NCBI GenBank assembly: GCA_051061015.1
Contig: JBPFEG010000064.1
Span: 1 to 64,000, forward strand
Direction of reading: 5' to 3'
Length of the DNA stretch: 64,000 bases
Origin: Methylomicrobium sp051061015
Lineage (GTDB): Bacteria; Pseudomonadota; Gammaproteobacteria; Methylococcales; Methylomonadaceae
This document shows positions 1-9,527 of this stretch, one piece after another. The notes below the pieces were generated by a model. That model saw only the letters and a list, made by a program, of their open reading frames with translations, was not told where the DNA came from and ran no database searches. Both the position numbers and the translations under genes were made by a program. Numbering within the stretch: position 1 is the first letter of the stretch; each line of letters begins with the position of its first letter.

Positions 1-1
1 A

Positions 2-853
2 AATCTGACTTATACGCCAGCAGCCAACGCTAACGGTTCGGCCACCATCACCTTGACTTTAAGTGATGATGGCGGCACAGCTAACGGCGGCGTGGACACG
101 AGCGCCCCGCAAACCTTCACCATCACGGTGAACGCGGTCAATGACGTACCCAGTTTCACCAAGGGCGCAGACCAGTCTGTACTTGTAAACGCTGGAGCTC
201 AGACAGTTACCCCTTGGGCTACTAACTTAAGTGTAGGACCAGCTAACGAGTCTGGACAGACATTGAACTTTATCGTCAGCAACGATAATAACAGTCTGTT
301 CTCTGTACAACCCAGTATCGCTCCGGATGGCACATTGACCTATACCCCTGCATTAAATGCAGCAGGTACAGCGACTGTAACCGTGCAAATCCATGATGAC
401 GGCGGCACAGCTAACGATGGCGTCGACACGAGCATTGCCCAAAAATTTACAATCGAGGTGCGGTATTCAACGGGGGCATGCTTAGGTTCACCAGGTCACC
501 AAATTCTACAACCGATCGACAATGATCAATCAAGTGTATTCAAGCTAGGCAGCACGGTGCCCACTAAGTTCCGTGTCTGTGATGCAAATGGCAATTCGAT
601 TGGCACATCAGGGGTTGTAAAAAAATATGGCCTATTGGCGAGCTATGGAAACCCAAATGTTACTGTTGACGAACTCCTCTACTCGACTACACCGGACACT
701 TCGTTCCGTTGGGATCCAACAGCACAGCAGTGGATATTTAATCAAGCTACAAAGAACACTAAGAACCCTACTCTCGTTGCTGGAACTAAATACTACTGGG
801 GCATTCAATTGAATGATAATAGCTGGATCTATTTCGCGTATACTCTGAGATAG
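2..853 (+). CDS. Exported repeat protein with C-terminal PxKF-type domain (5' end outside the window)
   Basis: The open frame is already running at base 2, so the N-terminus is missing and the visible 283 residues are the C-terminal part. Two beta-sandwich repeats of the tandem Ig/cadherin-like kind are visible, each carrying a D-D-G-G-T-A-N motif followed by G-V-D-T-S and an F-T-I-x-V closing strand. The last ~120 residues hold the G-S-T-V-P-T-K-F-R pattern typical of PxKF domains, with three Cys in the tail region (CLGSP, RVCDANG). Such proteins are usually large, secreted or cell-surface adhesin-like. The frame is closed by TAG and a strong terminator follows 80 bases later. Function beyond surface/exported repeat protein cannot be said. 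Confidence 0.75.
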   Translation, partial: NLTYTPAANANGSATITLTLSDDGGTANGGVDTSAPQTFTITVNAVNDVPSFTKGADQSVLVNAGAQTVTPWATNLSVGPANESGQTLNFIVSNDNNSLFSVQPSIAPDGTLTYTPALNAAGTATVTVQIHDDGGTANDGVDTSIAQKFTIEVRYSTGACLGSPGHQILQPIDNDQSSVFKLGSTVPTKFRVCDANGNSIGTSGVVKKYGLLASYGNPNVTVDELLYSTTPDTSFRWDPTAQQWIFNQATKNTKNPTLVAGTKYYWGIQLNDNSWIYFAYTLR

Positions 854-934
854 ACGCAATCCTGGGAGCCCGGGGGTGGGTGAACAGCTTAATCGTTTGC
901 CCACCATAATCTTGGGGTAACCGTTAACTAAACC

Positions 935-971
935 AAAACCGCTCAATCTTTACGGGTTGGGCGGTTTTTTT
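935..971 (+). terminator. Rho-independent terminator
   Basis: A 12-bp stem (AAAACCGCTCAA pairing with TTGGGCGGTTTT, one G-T wobble) is followed directly by more T residues. It lies 80 bases after the stop of the repeat protein and before the bipA leader, so it insulates the two. Confidence 0.8.
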
Positions 972-1090
972 ATGCCCGATGCTTCTGTAGGTACTGCCGT
1001 GCCTACCCTACTCTGCTGAATATGCGCCATTACCGGCCGGATTTTTCCATCAAACCGTTGAATGATAAAAACAAGGGCTCATCTTTTGTG

Positions 1091-1096
1091 TATAAT
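1091..1096 (+). promoter_or_regulatory. Possible -10 box (TATAAT) for bipA
   Basis: A consensus TATAAT sits about 100 bases upstream of the bipA ATG, after the terminator of the preceding gene. No convincing -35 hexamer is found 16-18 bases upstream, so only the -10 is proposed. Confidence 0.4.
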
Positions 1097-1196
1097 TCTC
1101 CCCCTTACACCTCTTAAAAACGCGAGATCTCCTTTGCAAGGCGGACACGGGATGCGCCGCGTTTCAATCATTTGCTAACCCTTTCATTTTTATTCA

Positions 1197-3011
1197 ATGG
1201 ATATCAATAAATTAAGAAACGTCGCGATCATCGCGCACGTTGACCACGGCAAAACTACGCTGGTCGATAAGTTACTGCAACAGTCCGGCACCTTCGCCGC
1301 GCACACAAAAGTCACCGAACGGGTCATGGACTCGAATGACCTCGAAAAAGAACGCGGCATCACGATTCTGGCGAAGAACACCGCGCTGGACTGGAACGGT
1401 TATCATATCAATATCGTCGACACCCCGGGCCACGCCGATTTCGGCGGCGAGGTAGAGCGGGTACTGTCGATGGTCGACTCGGTATTGTTGCTGGTCGACG
1501 CGGTCGACGGGCCGATGCCGCAGACTCGCTTTGTGACCCAGAAAGCCTTTGCTTTGGGCCTGAAACCGATCGTCGTGATCAACAAGATCGACCGCCCCGG
1601 CGCGCGGCCGGACTGGGTCGTCGATCAGACGTTTGACTTATTTGATCGCCTCGGCGCGACCGACGAACAGCTCGACTTCCCGATCGTCTATGCCTCGGCC
1701 CTGAACGGCTATGCAGGTTTGGAGGTAACCGTCACCGGCGGCGACATGACGCCGTTGTTCGAAACCATCGTCGAAAAAGTCAGCCCGCCTGCAGTCGATC
1801 GGGACGGCCCGTTTCAAATGCAGGTGTCGAGCCTCGACTACAACACCTATGTCGGTGTGATCGGCATCGGCCGCATTCAGCGCGGCACGGTCAAAACGAA
1901 CATGCAGTTGACCATCGTCAGCCGCGAAGGCGTGGAACGCAAGGGACGTATTTTGCAGGTCTTCGGTTTTAACGGTCTGGAGCGCGTCGAAGTGCCGGAA
2001 GCAAACGCCGGCGACATTATTGCATTCACCGGGATCGAAAAACTCGAAATTTCGGACACGCTCTGCCATCCCGATGCGGTCGAAGCGATGACGCCGCTGA
2101 CCGTCGACGAGCCGACCGTTACGATGACCTTCCAGGTTAATAATTCGCCGTTTGCGGGCAAGGAAGGCAAGTTCCTGACCTCGCGCCAGATCCGCGAACG
2201 CCTGGAAAAAGAATTACAGCATAACGTAGCGTTACGCGTTGAAGATACCGGCGACCCGGACAAATTCAAGGTTTCGGGCCGCGGCGAACTGCATTTGTCG
2301 GTGCTGATCGAAAACATGCGCCGGGAAGGCTTTGAGCTTGGCGTGTCGCGACCGGAAGTGATCCTGAAGGAAGTCGACGGCGAAAAGCACGAGCCGTTCG
2401 AGATGGTCACGATCGAAGTCGAGGAAATTCACCAGGGTACTGTGATGGAAAAACTCGGCGAGCGCAAGGGCGACCTGTTAAACATGGTGCCGGACGGCAA
2501 AGGCCGGGTGCGCCTGGAATACATGGTGCCGTCGCGCGGCCTGATCGGCTTTCAGACCGAATTCATGACCTCGACTTCGGGTTCCGGCCTGTTCTATCAT
2601 GTCTTCGACCATTACGGCCCGATGAAAAAAGGCGAACTGGGCATCAGAAAACGCGGTGTGCTGATCTCGATGACACAGGGCAAGGCGCTGGCTTATGCGC
2701 TGTTTGCGTTGCAGGAACGCGGAGAATTGTTTCTGGTACATGCCGATGAAGTCTATGAAGGCATGCTGGTCGGCATCCATTCGCGCGCGAACGATCTGGT
2801 CGTGAACCCATGTAAAGCCAAGCAGTTGACCAACATCCGCGCGGCCGGCACCGACGAAAACCTGATTCTGGTACCCATTCAGAAAATGACGCTCGAACAG
2901 GCGCTCGAATTCATCGATGAAGACGAACTGGTCGAAGTCACGCCGAAATCGATCCGGCTGCGCAAGAAGCTGCTCTTGGAACACGAGCGGAAACGGGCTT
3001 CGAAAGGTTAA
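1197..3011 (+). CDS. bipA: Translational GTPase BipA/TypA
   Basis: 604 residues, the usual length. Ribosome-binding translational GTPase of the EF-G class acting in ribosome assembly and stress/cold adaptation. The N-terminus carries the P-loop A-H-V-D-H-G-K-T-T (about residues 14-22), the switch region with R-G-I-T-I-L, D-T-P-G-H-A-D-F and N-K-I-D (G4), followed by the beta-barrel domain, EF-G domain III/V-like parts and the BipA-specific C-terminal domain (G-L-I-G-F-Q-T-E-F, R-A-N-D-L-V-V-N, K-Q-L-T-N-I-R). It appears to be monocistronic: a terminator precedes it and lhr starts 80 bases after it. All GTPase motifs are intact. Confidence 0.97.
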   Translation: MDINKLRNVAIIAHVDHGKTTLVDKLLQQSGTFAAHTKVTERVMDSNDLEKERGITILAKNTALDWNGYHINIVDTPGHADFGGEVERVLSMVDSVLLLVDAVDGPMPQTRFVTQKAFALGLKPIVVINKIDRPGARPDWVVDQTFDLFDRLGATDEQLDFPIVYASALNGYAGLEVTVTGGDMTPLFETIVEKVSPPAVDRDGPFQMQVSSLDYNTYVGVIGIGRIQRGTVKTNMQLTIVSREGVERKGRILQVFGFNGLERVEVPEANAGDIIAFTGIEKLEISDTLCHPDAVEAMTPLTVDEPTVTMTFQVNNSPFAGKEGKFLTSRQIRERLEKELQHNVALRVEDTGDPDKFKVSGRGELHLSVLIENMRREGFELGVSRPEVILKEVDGEKHEPFEMVTIEVEEIHQGTVMEKLGERKGDLLNMVPDGKGRVRLEYMVPSRGLIGFQTEFMTSTSGSGLFYHVFDHYGPMKKGELGIRKRGVLISMTQGKALAYALFALQERGELFLVHADEVYEGMLVGIHSRANDLVVNPCKAKQLTNIRAAGTDENLILVPIQKMTLEQALEFIDEDELVEVTPKSIRLRKKLLLEHERKRASKG

Positions 3012-3091
3012 GCGTTACGTCGTTCCTGTGCTGCGGCGCGGGAACGATAGCGAGTTTTTAGCCAATTACCTCCTGTCAGGCACTTAACGCC

Positions 3092-6000
3092 ATGACTCAG
3101 ATTCTCCATTCCTTTCATCCTGTCGTCGCGCGCTGGTTTCTGGACCGCTTCAAGGCCCCGACGGACGTGCAAAGCCAGGCCTGGCCTGCGATTCAGGCAG
3201 GCCGGGCGACCCTGATCGCCGCGCCGACCGGCTCCGGTAAAACCCTGGCCGCCTTTCTCGCGGTCATCGATCAACTGGTCCGGCAAGGCATCGACAGCTC
3301 TCTGCCCGATCAGACGCTGGTGCTGTATGTCTCGCCGCTGAAAGCGCTGTCCAACGACATCCACAAGAACCTCGAACTGCCCTTGTCGGGCATCGGCATG
3401 GCGCTGCTCGAAGCTTCCCTGCCCGGCGTCGTGATCCGCGCTCAAACCCGGACCGGCGACACCAGCCAGGCCGAGCGGGCGGCGATGAAGCGCACGCCGC
3501 CGCATATCTTAGTCACAACGCCGGAATCGCTGTATATTCTGCTGACCTCCGAGTCGGGACGGGAGATGCTGAAAACGGTGCACAGCGTGATCGTCGACGA
3601 AATTCACGCCTTGGCCGGCAACAAGCGCGGCGCGCATCTGATGCTGTCGCTGGAACGGCTGACGCAGTTGACCGCAAAGCCGCCGGTCCGTATCGGCCTT
3701 TCCGCGACGCAAAAGCCTTTGACCACGATTGCGCGTTTTCTGACCGGCAACCGCGACGAGCCCTGTACGATCATTGACACCGGCCATAGCCGGCAGCGCG
3801 ATTTGAAAATCGAAGTGACCGGCTCGCCGCTCGAAGCGGTAATGGCGAACGAGGTCTGGACCGAAATCTACGACCGCCTCGTCGAACTGGTCAACGACCA
3901 CCACACCACGCTGATCTTCGTAAACACCCGGCGCCTGGCCGAACGCGCCGCCGCCGCGCTGGCCGAACGCCTCGGCGAGGAATTCGTCACCTCGCATCAC
4001 GGCAGCCTCGCGAAGGAGCACCGGCTCGATGCGGAAAACCGGCTCAAGCAGGGCCGGCTAAAGGCGCTGGTCGCCACCGCCTCGCTCGAACTCGGGATCG
4101 ATATCGGCGACGTCGACCTGGTCTGCCAGCTCGGTTCCCCGCACGGGATCGCGGCGTTCCTGCAGCGGGTCGGCCGTTCCGGGCACCGGCTCGGCGCCAC
4201 CCCGAAAGGCCGCCTGTTTCCGCTCACGCGCGACGACCTGCTCGAATGCACCGCGCTGCTGAATGCGGTCGCGCGCGATCAGCTCGACACGATTCAGATC
4301 CCCGATCATCCACTGGATGTGCTCGCCCAGCAGATCGTCGCGGAAGTCGCCTGCCGCGAATGGCCTGAGCGTGAGTTGTATGAAGCGCTGCGCAGCGCCT
4401 GGCCGTATCGGGAACTGACGCTGGAGCAATACACCGCAGTCGTCAAAATGCTCGCGGACGGTTACCACACCCGCCGCGGCCGCCGCGGCGCCTATCTGCA
4501 CCGCGACGTCGTGCACGGCATGCTCAGGCCGCGCAAGGGCGCGCGGCTGACATCGATCATGAACGGCGGCGCGATTCCGGACCAGTTCGACTACGATGTG
4601 ATCATGCAGCCGGAAGGATTGTTTGTCGGGACTCTGAACGAGGATTTCGCGTTCGAGGGCGTTCCGGGCGACATCTTTCAACTCGGCAACAATTCCTACC
4701 GGATGCTGAAGATCGAGCAAGGCAAGGTGTTCGTCGAGGACGCGCACGGCCAGCCGCCGAATATCCCGTTCTGGTTTGGCGAAGCGCCGGGGCGCAGCCG
4801 CGAGTTGTCCGAAGCGGTGTCGAACTTGTCCATAACGATCGACGATTTGCTCGAACAGGGCGGCGATGGCGCGCACGACTTTATTTTCCACCGGCTCGGA
4901 CTGCCTTCCGACGCGGCCGAACAGCTGCATCATTATCTTTCGACTTCGAAAGCCGCGCTGACCGCACTGCCCTCGTTCCATACGATCATCTTCGAACGCT
5001 TTTTCGACGAAACCGGCGATATGCATTTCGTGGTCCATTCGCCCTACGGCTCGCGAATCAACAAGGCCTGGGGCCTCGCGCTCCGGAAACGCTTTTGCCG
5101 GCGCTTCAATTTCGAACTCCAGGCCGCCGCGACCGAGGACAACATCGTGCTGTCGCTCGGGCCGACGCACAGTTTTCCGCTGCTCGAACCGGCTAGCTAC
5201 CTGAAAGCCGCTTCGGTCAAAGACGTGCTGATTCAGGCGCTGTTGGCCGCGCCGATGTTCCCGACCCGCTGGCGCTGGGTCGCGAACACCGCGCTCGCGG
5301 TGCCGCGCAACCGCAGCGGCAAGAAAGTGCCGGCGCAGTTTCAGCGCAACGATGCGGAAGACCTGATCGCGATCATCTTTCCGGATCAGTTGGCCTGTTT
5401 CGAGAATATCGCCGGCGACCGGGAGATTCCGGAGCATCCGCTGGTCGATCAGACGTTGTGGGACTGCCTGCACGAACTGATGGACATCGACGGCCTGCAA
5501 GCCGTGCTGCAAGGCATCGAAAGCGGCGAAATCCAGGTGATTGCCCGCGATCTGACCTCGCCTTCGCCGATGGCGCAGGAAATCATCAATGCGCGCCCGT
5601 ATGCCTTTCTCGACGATGCGCCCGCCGAGGAGCGCCGCACGCTGGCGATCCAGCAGCGCCGCTTCGGGAGCCCCGAGGATGCGGCGGAGATCGGCCGGCT
5701 CAATCCGGAAGCGATCGCCAGCGTGCGGCTCGAAGCCTGGCCGGAGGCGCGCGATCCGGATGAGCTCCACGATGCGCTGGTCGTACTGGGCTTCATGACC
5801 GAACAGGAAGGCTTGCGCGCGCCTCCCGAATTGTTTACTGCCTTGCAGTCAAGCCGCCGCGCGACGGAGATGCAGATGCAGGATGGGCAAAGGCTGTGGG
5901 TCGCCGCCGAACGCTTGTCCGAACTGCAGCAGCTTTTTCCGGATGCCGATCTTGAGCCGCGACTCCCGGCGATAGCGCAGGACCACCCATTAAACGAAGA

Positions 6001-7336
6001 GGACAATCTGCGCGACCTAATCCGCAGCCGCCTGGAAGGACTCGGACCCGTCACCGCTGAACAGCTTGGCAAACCGCTCTCGCTGCCGGTATCGCAAATC
6101 GAACGGGCGCTGAGTGCACTGGAACAGCAGGGCATCGTGCTGCAGGGCCGCTTTTCGCCCGGCGCATCGGTCATCGAATGGTGCGAGCGCGGCCTGCTCG
6201 CGCGCATCCACCGCTATACCTTGAAACAGTTGCGCAAGGAAATCGAGCCGGTCGCACCCAGCATTTACATGCGTTTTCTGTTCCACTGGCACGGGCTGCA
6301 TGAGCCGGGGGCCGGCGAAGCCTCGCTTGCTAAAACGCTGCAACAACTGGAAGGCTGCAACCTGCCCGCCTACAGCTGGGAGCATGATATTCTGACCCGA
6401 CGCATTAAACCTTATTTCGCGTCCGAATTGGACCAGCTCTGCACGTCGGGGAAATTCATCTGGCTCCGGCTTAAAGCCCTCGGCGAAAGCAGCCCGAAAT
6501 CCGCCGGAAAAAATACGCCGGTCGCCCTGATTACGCGCGATCATCTGGAATTCTGGCGTACCTTTGGGACTTTTCCGGATATCTCAGAGCTGGAACTCTC
6601 TGCCAATGCCTTAAAAGTGCATGCCTCAATCAAAGAGTGGGGCGCCAGTTTCTTTCAGGAGCTGGTCAGTGAAACCGGACTGCTAAAGACGCAACTGGAG
6701 GAAACGCTCGGCGAACTGGCTGCGGCCGGCCTGATTACTTCGGACAGTTTCCAGGGCTTGCGCACCCTGGTCATGCCGCAAAAAATCCTGCACCGGCGCG
6801 GCAAACGCTATCCGATTTACGATCCCTTCGCGGCGGCCGGGCGCTGGTCGCTGCTGCGCCCCTTGCGCAAGTCAACGACCGACAATTATCCGGCCGTCGA
6901 GCATATCGCCCGCGTTTTGCTCAAACGCTACGGGGTAGTATTCCGGAAGGTGCTGGAGAGGGAAGAAAACCTGCCGAGCTGGCGTGAGTTATTGTATGTT
7001 TACCGCCGCCTCGAAGCGCGGGGTGAACTGCGCGGAGGCCGCTTCGTGCAAGGATTCGCGGGCGAACAGTTTGCTTTGCCCGAAGCGGTCAGCCTGCTCA
7101 GAGACCTGCGCAAGGCGTCGCCGATCCCCGAGCTGACTGTAATCAATGCGTCCGACCCGCTGAACCTGACCGGGATCATTACCCCGGGAGACCGCATTCC
7201 GTCGATTCATAGCCAGCGCCTCGTCTACCGGGACGGCACGCCGATGGCCTACGGATCGGGCAAAAACGTACATTATCTGCAATCCTTCGACGCAGAGCAT
7301 CAATGGCAATTGCAGTGGGCGCTGCTGAACAAATAG
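3092..7336 (+). CDS. lhr: Lhr-family superfamily 2 helicase (large helicase-related protein)
   Basis: 1414 residues; E. coli Lhr is slightly longer (about 1540). ATP-dependent 3'-5' nucleic-acid helicase implicated in DNA repair. Helicase motifs in order: A-P-T-G-S-G-K-T (Walker A, residues 44-51), S-P-L-K-A-L, T-T-P-E-S-L, V-D-E-I-H (motif II, near 167), G-L-S-A-T-Q, then the second RecA domain with F-V-N-T-R-R, A-T-A-S-L-E-L-G-I-D and Q-R-V-G-R-S-G-H-R (motif VI). These are followed by the Lhr-core winged-helix/beta-barrel region and the long C-terminal extension found only in full-length bacterial Lhr. Starts 80 bases after bipA. Confidence 0.93.
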   Translation: MTQILHSFHPVVARWFLDRFKAPTDVQSQAWPAIQAGRATLIAAPTGSGKTLAAFLAVIDQLVRQGIDSSLPDQTLVLYVSPLKALSNDIHKNLELPLSGIGMALLEASLPGVVIRAQTRTGDTSQAERAAMKRTPPHILVTTPESLYILLTSESGREMLKTVHSVIVDEIHALAGNKRGAHLMLSLERLTQLTAKPPVRIGLSATQKPLTTIARFLTGNRDEPCTIIDTGHSRQRDLKIEVTGSPLEAVMANEVWTEIYDRLVELVNDHHTTLIFVNTRRLAERAAAALAERLGEEFVTSHHGSLAKEHRLDAENRLKQGRLKALVATASLELGIDIGDVDLVCQLGSPHGIAAFLQRVGRSGHRLGATPKGRLFPLTRDDLLECTALLNAVARDQLDTIQIPDHPLDVLAQQIVAEVACREWPERELYEALRSAWPYRELTLEQYTAVVKMLADGYHTRRGRRGAYLHRDVVHGMLRPRKGARLTSIMNGGAIPDQFDYDVIMQPEGLFVGTLNEDFAFEGVPGDIFQLGNNSYRMLKIEQGKVFVEDAHGQPPNIPFWFGEAPGRSRELSEAVSNLSITIDDLLEQGGDGAHDFIFHRLGLPSDAAEQLHHYLSTSKAALTALPSFHTIIFERFFDETGDMHFVVHSPYGSRINKAWGLALRKRFCRRFNFELQAAATEDNIVLSLGPTHSFPLLEPASYLKAASVKDVLIQALLAAPMFPTRWRWVANTALAVPRNRSGKKVPAQFQRNDAEDLIAIIFPDQLACFENIAGDREIPEHPLVDQTLWDCLHELMDIDGLQAVLQGIESGEIQVIARDLTSPSPMAQEIINARPYAFLDDAPAEERRTLAIQQRRFGSPEDAAEIGRLNPEAIASVRLEAWPEARDPDELHDALVVLGFMTEQEGLRAPPELFTALQSSRRATEMQMQDGQRLWVAAERLSELQQLFPDADLEPRLPAIAQDHPLNEEDNLRDLIRSRLEGLGPVTAEQLGKPLSLPVSQIERALSALEQQGIVLQGRFSPGASVIEWCERGLLARIHRYTLKQLRKEIEPVAPSIYMRFLFHWHGLHEPGAGEASLAKTLQQLEGCNLPAYSWEHDILTRRIKPYFASELDQLCTSGKFIWLRLKALGESSPKSAGKNTPVALITRDHLEFWRTFGTFPDISELELSANALKVHASIKEWGASFFQELVSETGLLKTQLEETLGELAAAGLITSDSFQGLRTLVMPQKILHRRGKRYPIYDPFAAAGRWSLLRPLRKSTTDNYPAVEHIARVLLKRYGVVFRKVLEREENLPSWRELLYVYRRLEARGELRGGRFVQGFAGEQFALPEAVSLLRDLRKASPIPELTVINASDPLNLTGIITPGDRIPSIHSQRLVYRDGTPMAYGSGKNVHYLQSFDAEHQWQLQWALLNK

Positions 7337-7429
7337 CTACATTGAGCACGGTCCCCATAACCGGGAAAGAATAACGAATCACCGTAATGGAAGGGTCCCT
7401 CATCCGGAACGGTAAAATTTATAGCCGCT

Positions 7430-7439
7430 GGGGGGGGGG
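7430..7439. repeat. Run of ten G
   Basis: A homopolymer of ten G in the gap between convergent lhr and the carbonic-anhydrase-like gene, outside any reading frame I accept. Prone to slippage or sequencing error. Confidence 0.8.
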
Positions 7440-7496
7440 CCGAGATTCGGCCGCGATGTTCAGACTGATAGAGTTGGACATTCCCTCAGCGGGAGT

Positions 7497-8036
7497 TTAT
7501 TCGGAAGACTCCTGCAAATGCTCATTCTTCAATTGAATGTAATGCGCGGCGGAGTATTCGAGAAACTCTTTTTCAGAATCGGTCAGCGGCCGTTTTTTCT
7601 GGGCAGGCGAGCCGACATACAAATGGCCGCTTTCGAGCCGTTTACCCGGCGGCACCAAAGCCCCTGCCCCCAGCATCACATAATCTTCCAATACCGCATC
7701 ATCCATAATGATTGCGCCGATGCCGACCAAGCAATAATCGCCGATCGTGCAGGCATGCGCGACCGCCCGATGCCCGATCGTCACGCCCTTCCCTATCGTC
7801 AACGGAAAGCCGCGATTCGTGAACTTGCCGTAGTGCGTCACATGCAGCACCGACCCATCCTGCACATTGGACCCTTCGCCGATCTTGATGCTTTCGACGT
7901 CACCCCGAATCACGACCGAAGGCCAGATCGAAACGTCGTCGCCGAGCGTCACCTCGCCGATGACCGTCGCATTCTTGTCGATATAGACGCGCTCGCCAAC
8001 GACTGGCTGTTTACCTTTAAAACTTCTGACTGTCAC
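7497..8036 (-). CDS. Gamma-carbonic-anhydrase-like hexapeptide-repeat protein (YrdA/CaiE family)
   Basis: 179 residues forming a left-handed beta-helix by isoleucine/valine-spaced hexapeptide repeats (pattern I-G-E-V-T-L, I-G-E-G-S-N, I-G-H-R-A-V). The metal-site histidines are recognisable in H-V-T-H-Y-G, I-G-H-R-A and V-A-H-A-C, as in the gamma-carbonic anhydrase/YrdA group, which form Zn-binding trimers. Whether it has hydratase activity is not settled for this family. Transcribed alone, convergent with lhr; upstream sequence contains a GGAG-type SD on the minus strand before the ATG. Confidence 0.88.
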   Translation of the reverse strand: MTVRSFKGKQPVVGERVYIDKNATVIGEVTLGDDVSIWPSVVIRGDVESIKIGEGSNVQDGSVLHVTHYGKFTNRGFPLTIGKGVTIGHRAVAHACTIGDYCLVGIGAIIMDDAVLEDYVMLGAGALVPPGKRLESGHLYVGSPAQKKRPLTDSEKEFLEYSAAHYIQLKNEHLQESSE

Positions 8037-8191
8037 ACTTGCTCCTTAAAATATTGTTCCTATTGATACTCTTGAGGATATGTCCATGGCTATATTAACC
8101 CGTCTCGAACGCTTAAACAAAATTTACGGCAAAGCCCGATACTTCGGCGCAACAGCGCCATGAATTGCTGCTGATGAAGCCTCATGCCCTG

Positions 8192-8587
8192 TTAATTGAG
8201 ACCGCCCCGTCCCCCGGAACTTGCCGATTGCAGCATAGACTTATAAATTTCCTCAGCTTCTTTTAAAACAGTTACAGCACCGGATGTATCGCCTTCGCGG
8301 AGGAGACGGCGGGCATTGGCGATGGTCCGGGAACCGCGTTGTGCCTTGACTTCAAACGAGCCGCCAACGATATCTTTTGAAGACTGTCCGGCCGCCTTCA
8401 TATGCTCTTGCGCCGTTTCCTGTTCATTCTCAGCGAGCGCTTTCCGGGCCGCTGCGAGATGAGAAACGGCCGTGTTAATCCTTTGAGCCATAACGGTTTC
8501 AGCGGCTCCGGCCTGACAGGTGTTTGCAGCGGAAAGAGAAAAAAACAGAAAACCGGAAATGAACATCGTGATGATGGTATTCATCAT
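8192..8587 (-). CDS. Small secreted helical protein of unknown function
   Basis: 131 residues. An N-terminal signal peptide (hydrophobic I-I-T-M-F-I-S-G-F-L-F-F-S-L-S followed by A-x-A sites) leads into an all-helical, Ala/Glu/Lys-rich mature part with a TPR-like alternation (H-L-A-A-A-R-K-A-L ... A-N-A-R-R-L-L-R-E-G-D ... V-L-K-E-A-E-E-I-Y). The tail is Ser/Gly-rich. A very good SD (AGGAGGG on the minus strand) precedes the ATG. Not recognised; probably periplasmic. It stands alone between two other leftward genes. Confidence 0.7.
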   Translation of the reverse strand: MMNTIITMFISGFLFFSLSAANTCQAGAAETVMAQRINTAVSHLAAARKALAENEQETAQEHMKAAGQSSKDIVGGSFEVKAQRGSRTIANARRLLREGDTSGAVTVLKEAEEIYKSMLQSASSGGRGGLN

Positions 8588-8762
8588 TTTACCCTCCTAA
8601 GATAGAGGTAATCGATAAACCCTCGAAAAGGCGTTCGCGCTTCCCTTCTTTAAATCAAGTTTGAAGGCGTGACCGAGATGGATGAGGGCGAGCACTTACC
8701 GTGCCCTACAGATGAATATTCGACCTTAAAAAAATTATTTGATTCGATGAATAAATTAACTT

Positions 8763-9443
8763 TCATTCATTGCGGTTTGAGCTAAAAGGCTTTGAAATTC
8801 GGCTCAAAAGCTCCGTCCACAGACTCAAGCGTCCGGAACCCCCGACCTGTTGCCCCATGCCCTGCTGTTTGGCCACCCAAAGTCCGCTGGCATTGAAGCT
8901 GTAAACAGGCAATAAATCGGTGCGGTCGACCGATGGCATGATCACCGGCACGATATTGTCGAGCACCAGGTTTTCCGCGCTGCCGTCGCATTGATAATTC
9001 AAAACCATGTGCGGTTTGTTCAAGGTCAGGGATTTGACATACGTCAATCTCAGGCACTGATCCGAAACGCCCAACTCCTTCAGCGTAAAATATTTCCCGA
9101 TCGAAAGATCCTCGCAATCGCCGCCGTTCGTGGCCAGGGTTTCGATCGGCGTCGCCCAGTAATCCTCAGCTTTCCAGTGCTCGCTATCATCCTCGAATTT
9201 GAGCCGGTTGAACACTTGATTGGCGAGGTTGAGCTTTTCGGGAACCGGCCGGAATTGATTGTCTTCGATTACCTGTCGCCAGGACTGAACGCGTTCGCGC
9301 GCTTCAATCCCGTAACGCGCTTCGATGGCCTGCAATTCTTCAGACGAGATGCCGGGGGCTTCGGGCAATGAACGGCAGCCCGGCAGAGATATCAGGAGTA
9401 TGAGCAATACAAAAACAGGCATAGGATAATTTCGATGATTCAC
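8763..9443 (-). CDS. LapG-like transglutaminase-type cysteine protease, predicted lipoprotein
   Basis: 226 residues. Bacterial transglutaminase-like cysteine proteinase (BTLCP, peptidase C93): G-G-D-C-E-D (Cys110), K-P-H-M-V-L (His145) and L-D-N (Asp162) give the Cys-His-Asp triad of LapG, the periplasmic protease that releases large adhesins under control of c-di-GMP. Unlike classic LapG, the signal sequence ends in L-P-G-C (Cys23), a lipobox, so a membrane-anchored periplasmic form is predicted. The start is GTG at 9443 or ATG at 9422 (M8), which leaves the signal intact; no clear SD distinguishes them. No lapD or adhesin gene is adjacent. Confidence 0.85.
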   Translation of the reverse strand: MNHRNYPMPVFVLLILLISLPGCRSLPEAPGISSEELQAIEARYGIEARERVQSWRQVIEDNQFRPVPEKLNLANQVFNRLKFEDDSEHWKAEDYWATPIETLATNGGDCEDLSIGKYFTLKELGVSDQCLRLTYVKSLTLNKPHMVLNYQCDGSAENLVLDNIVPVIMPSVDRTDLLPVYSFNASGLWVAKQQGMGQQVGGSGRLSLWTELLSRISKPFSSNRNE

Positions 9444-9527
9444 AAGATAAGTCGCTTTTTTTGTTCCACAAAGGAAATAAAGTTAATCGCGCAATTAAAA
9501 ATTCCTAATAAATTCTAAGCCTGATTT

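Noticed and set aside
3019..3045. Possible terminator between bipA and lhr
   Set aside because: A short stem can form (TCGTTCC/GGAACGA) but there is no T tract right after it; too weak to list.
4058..5770. 570-codon minus-strand frame inside lhr
   Set aside because: Shadow of lhr: Arg/Asp/Gln-rich low-complexity composition, no motif, full overlap with a convincing helicase.
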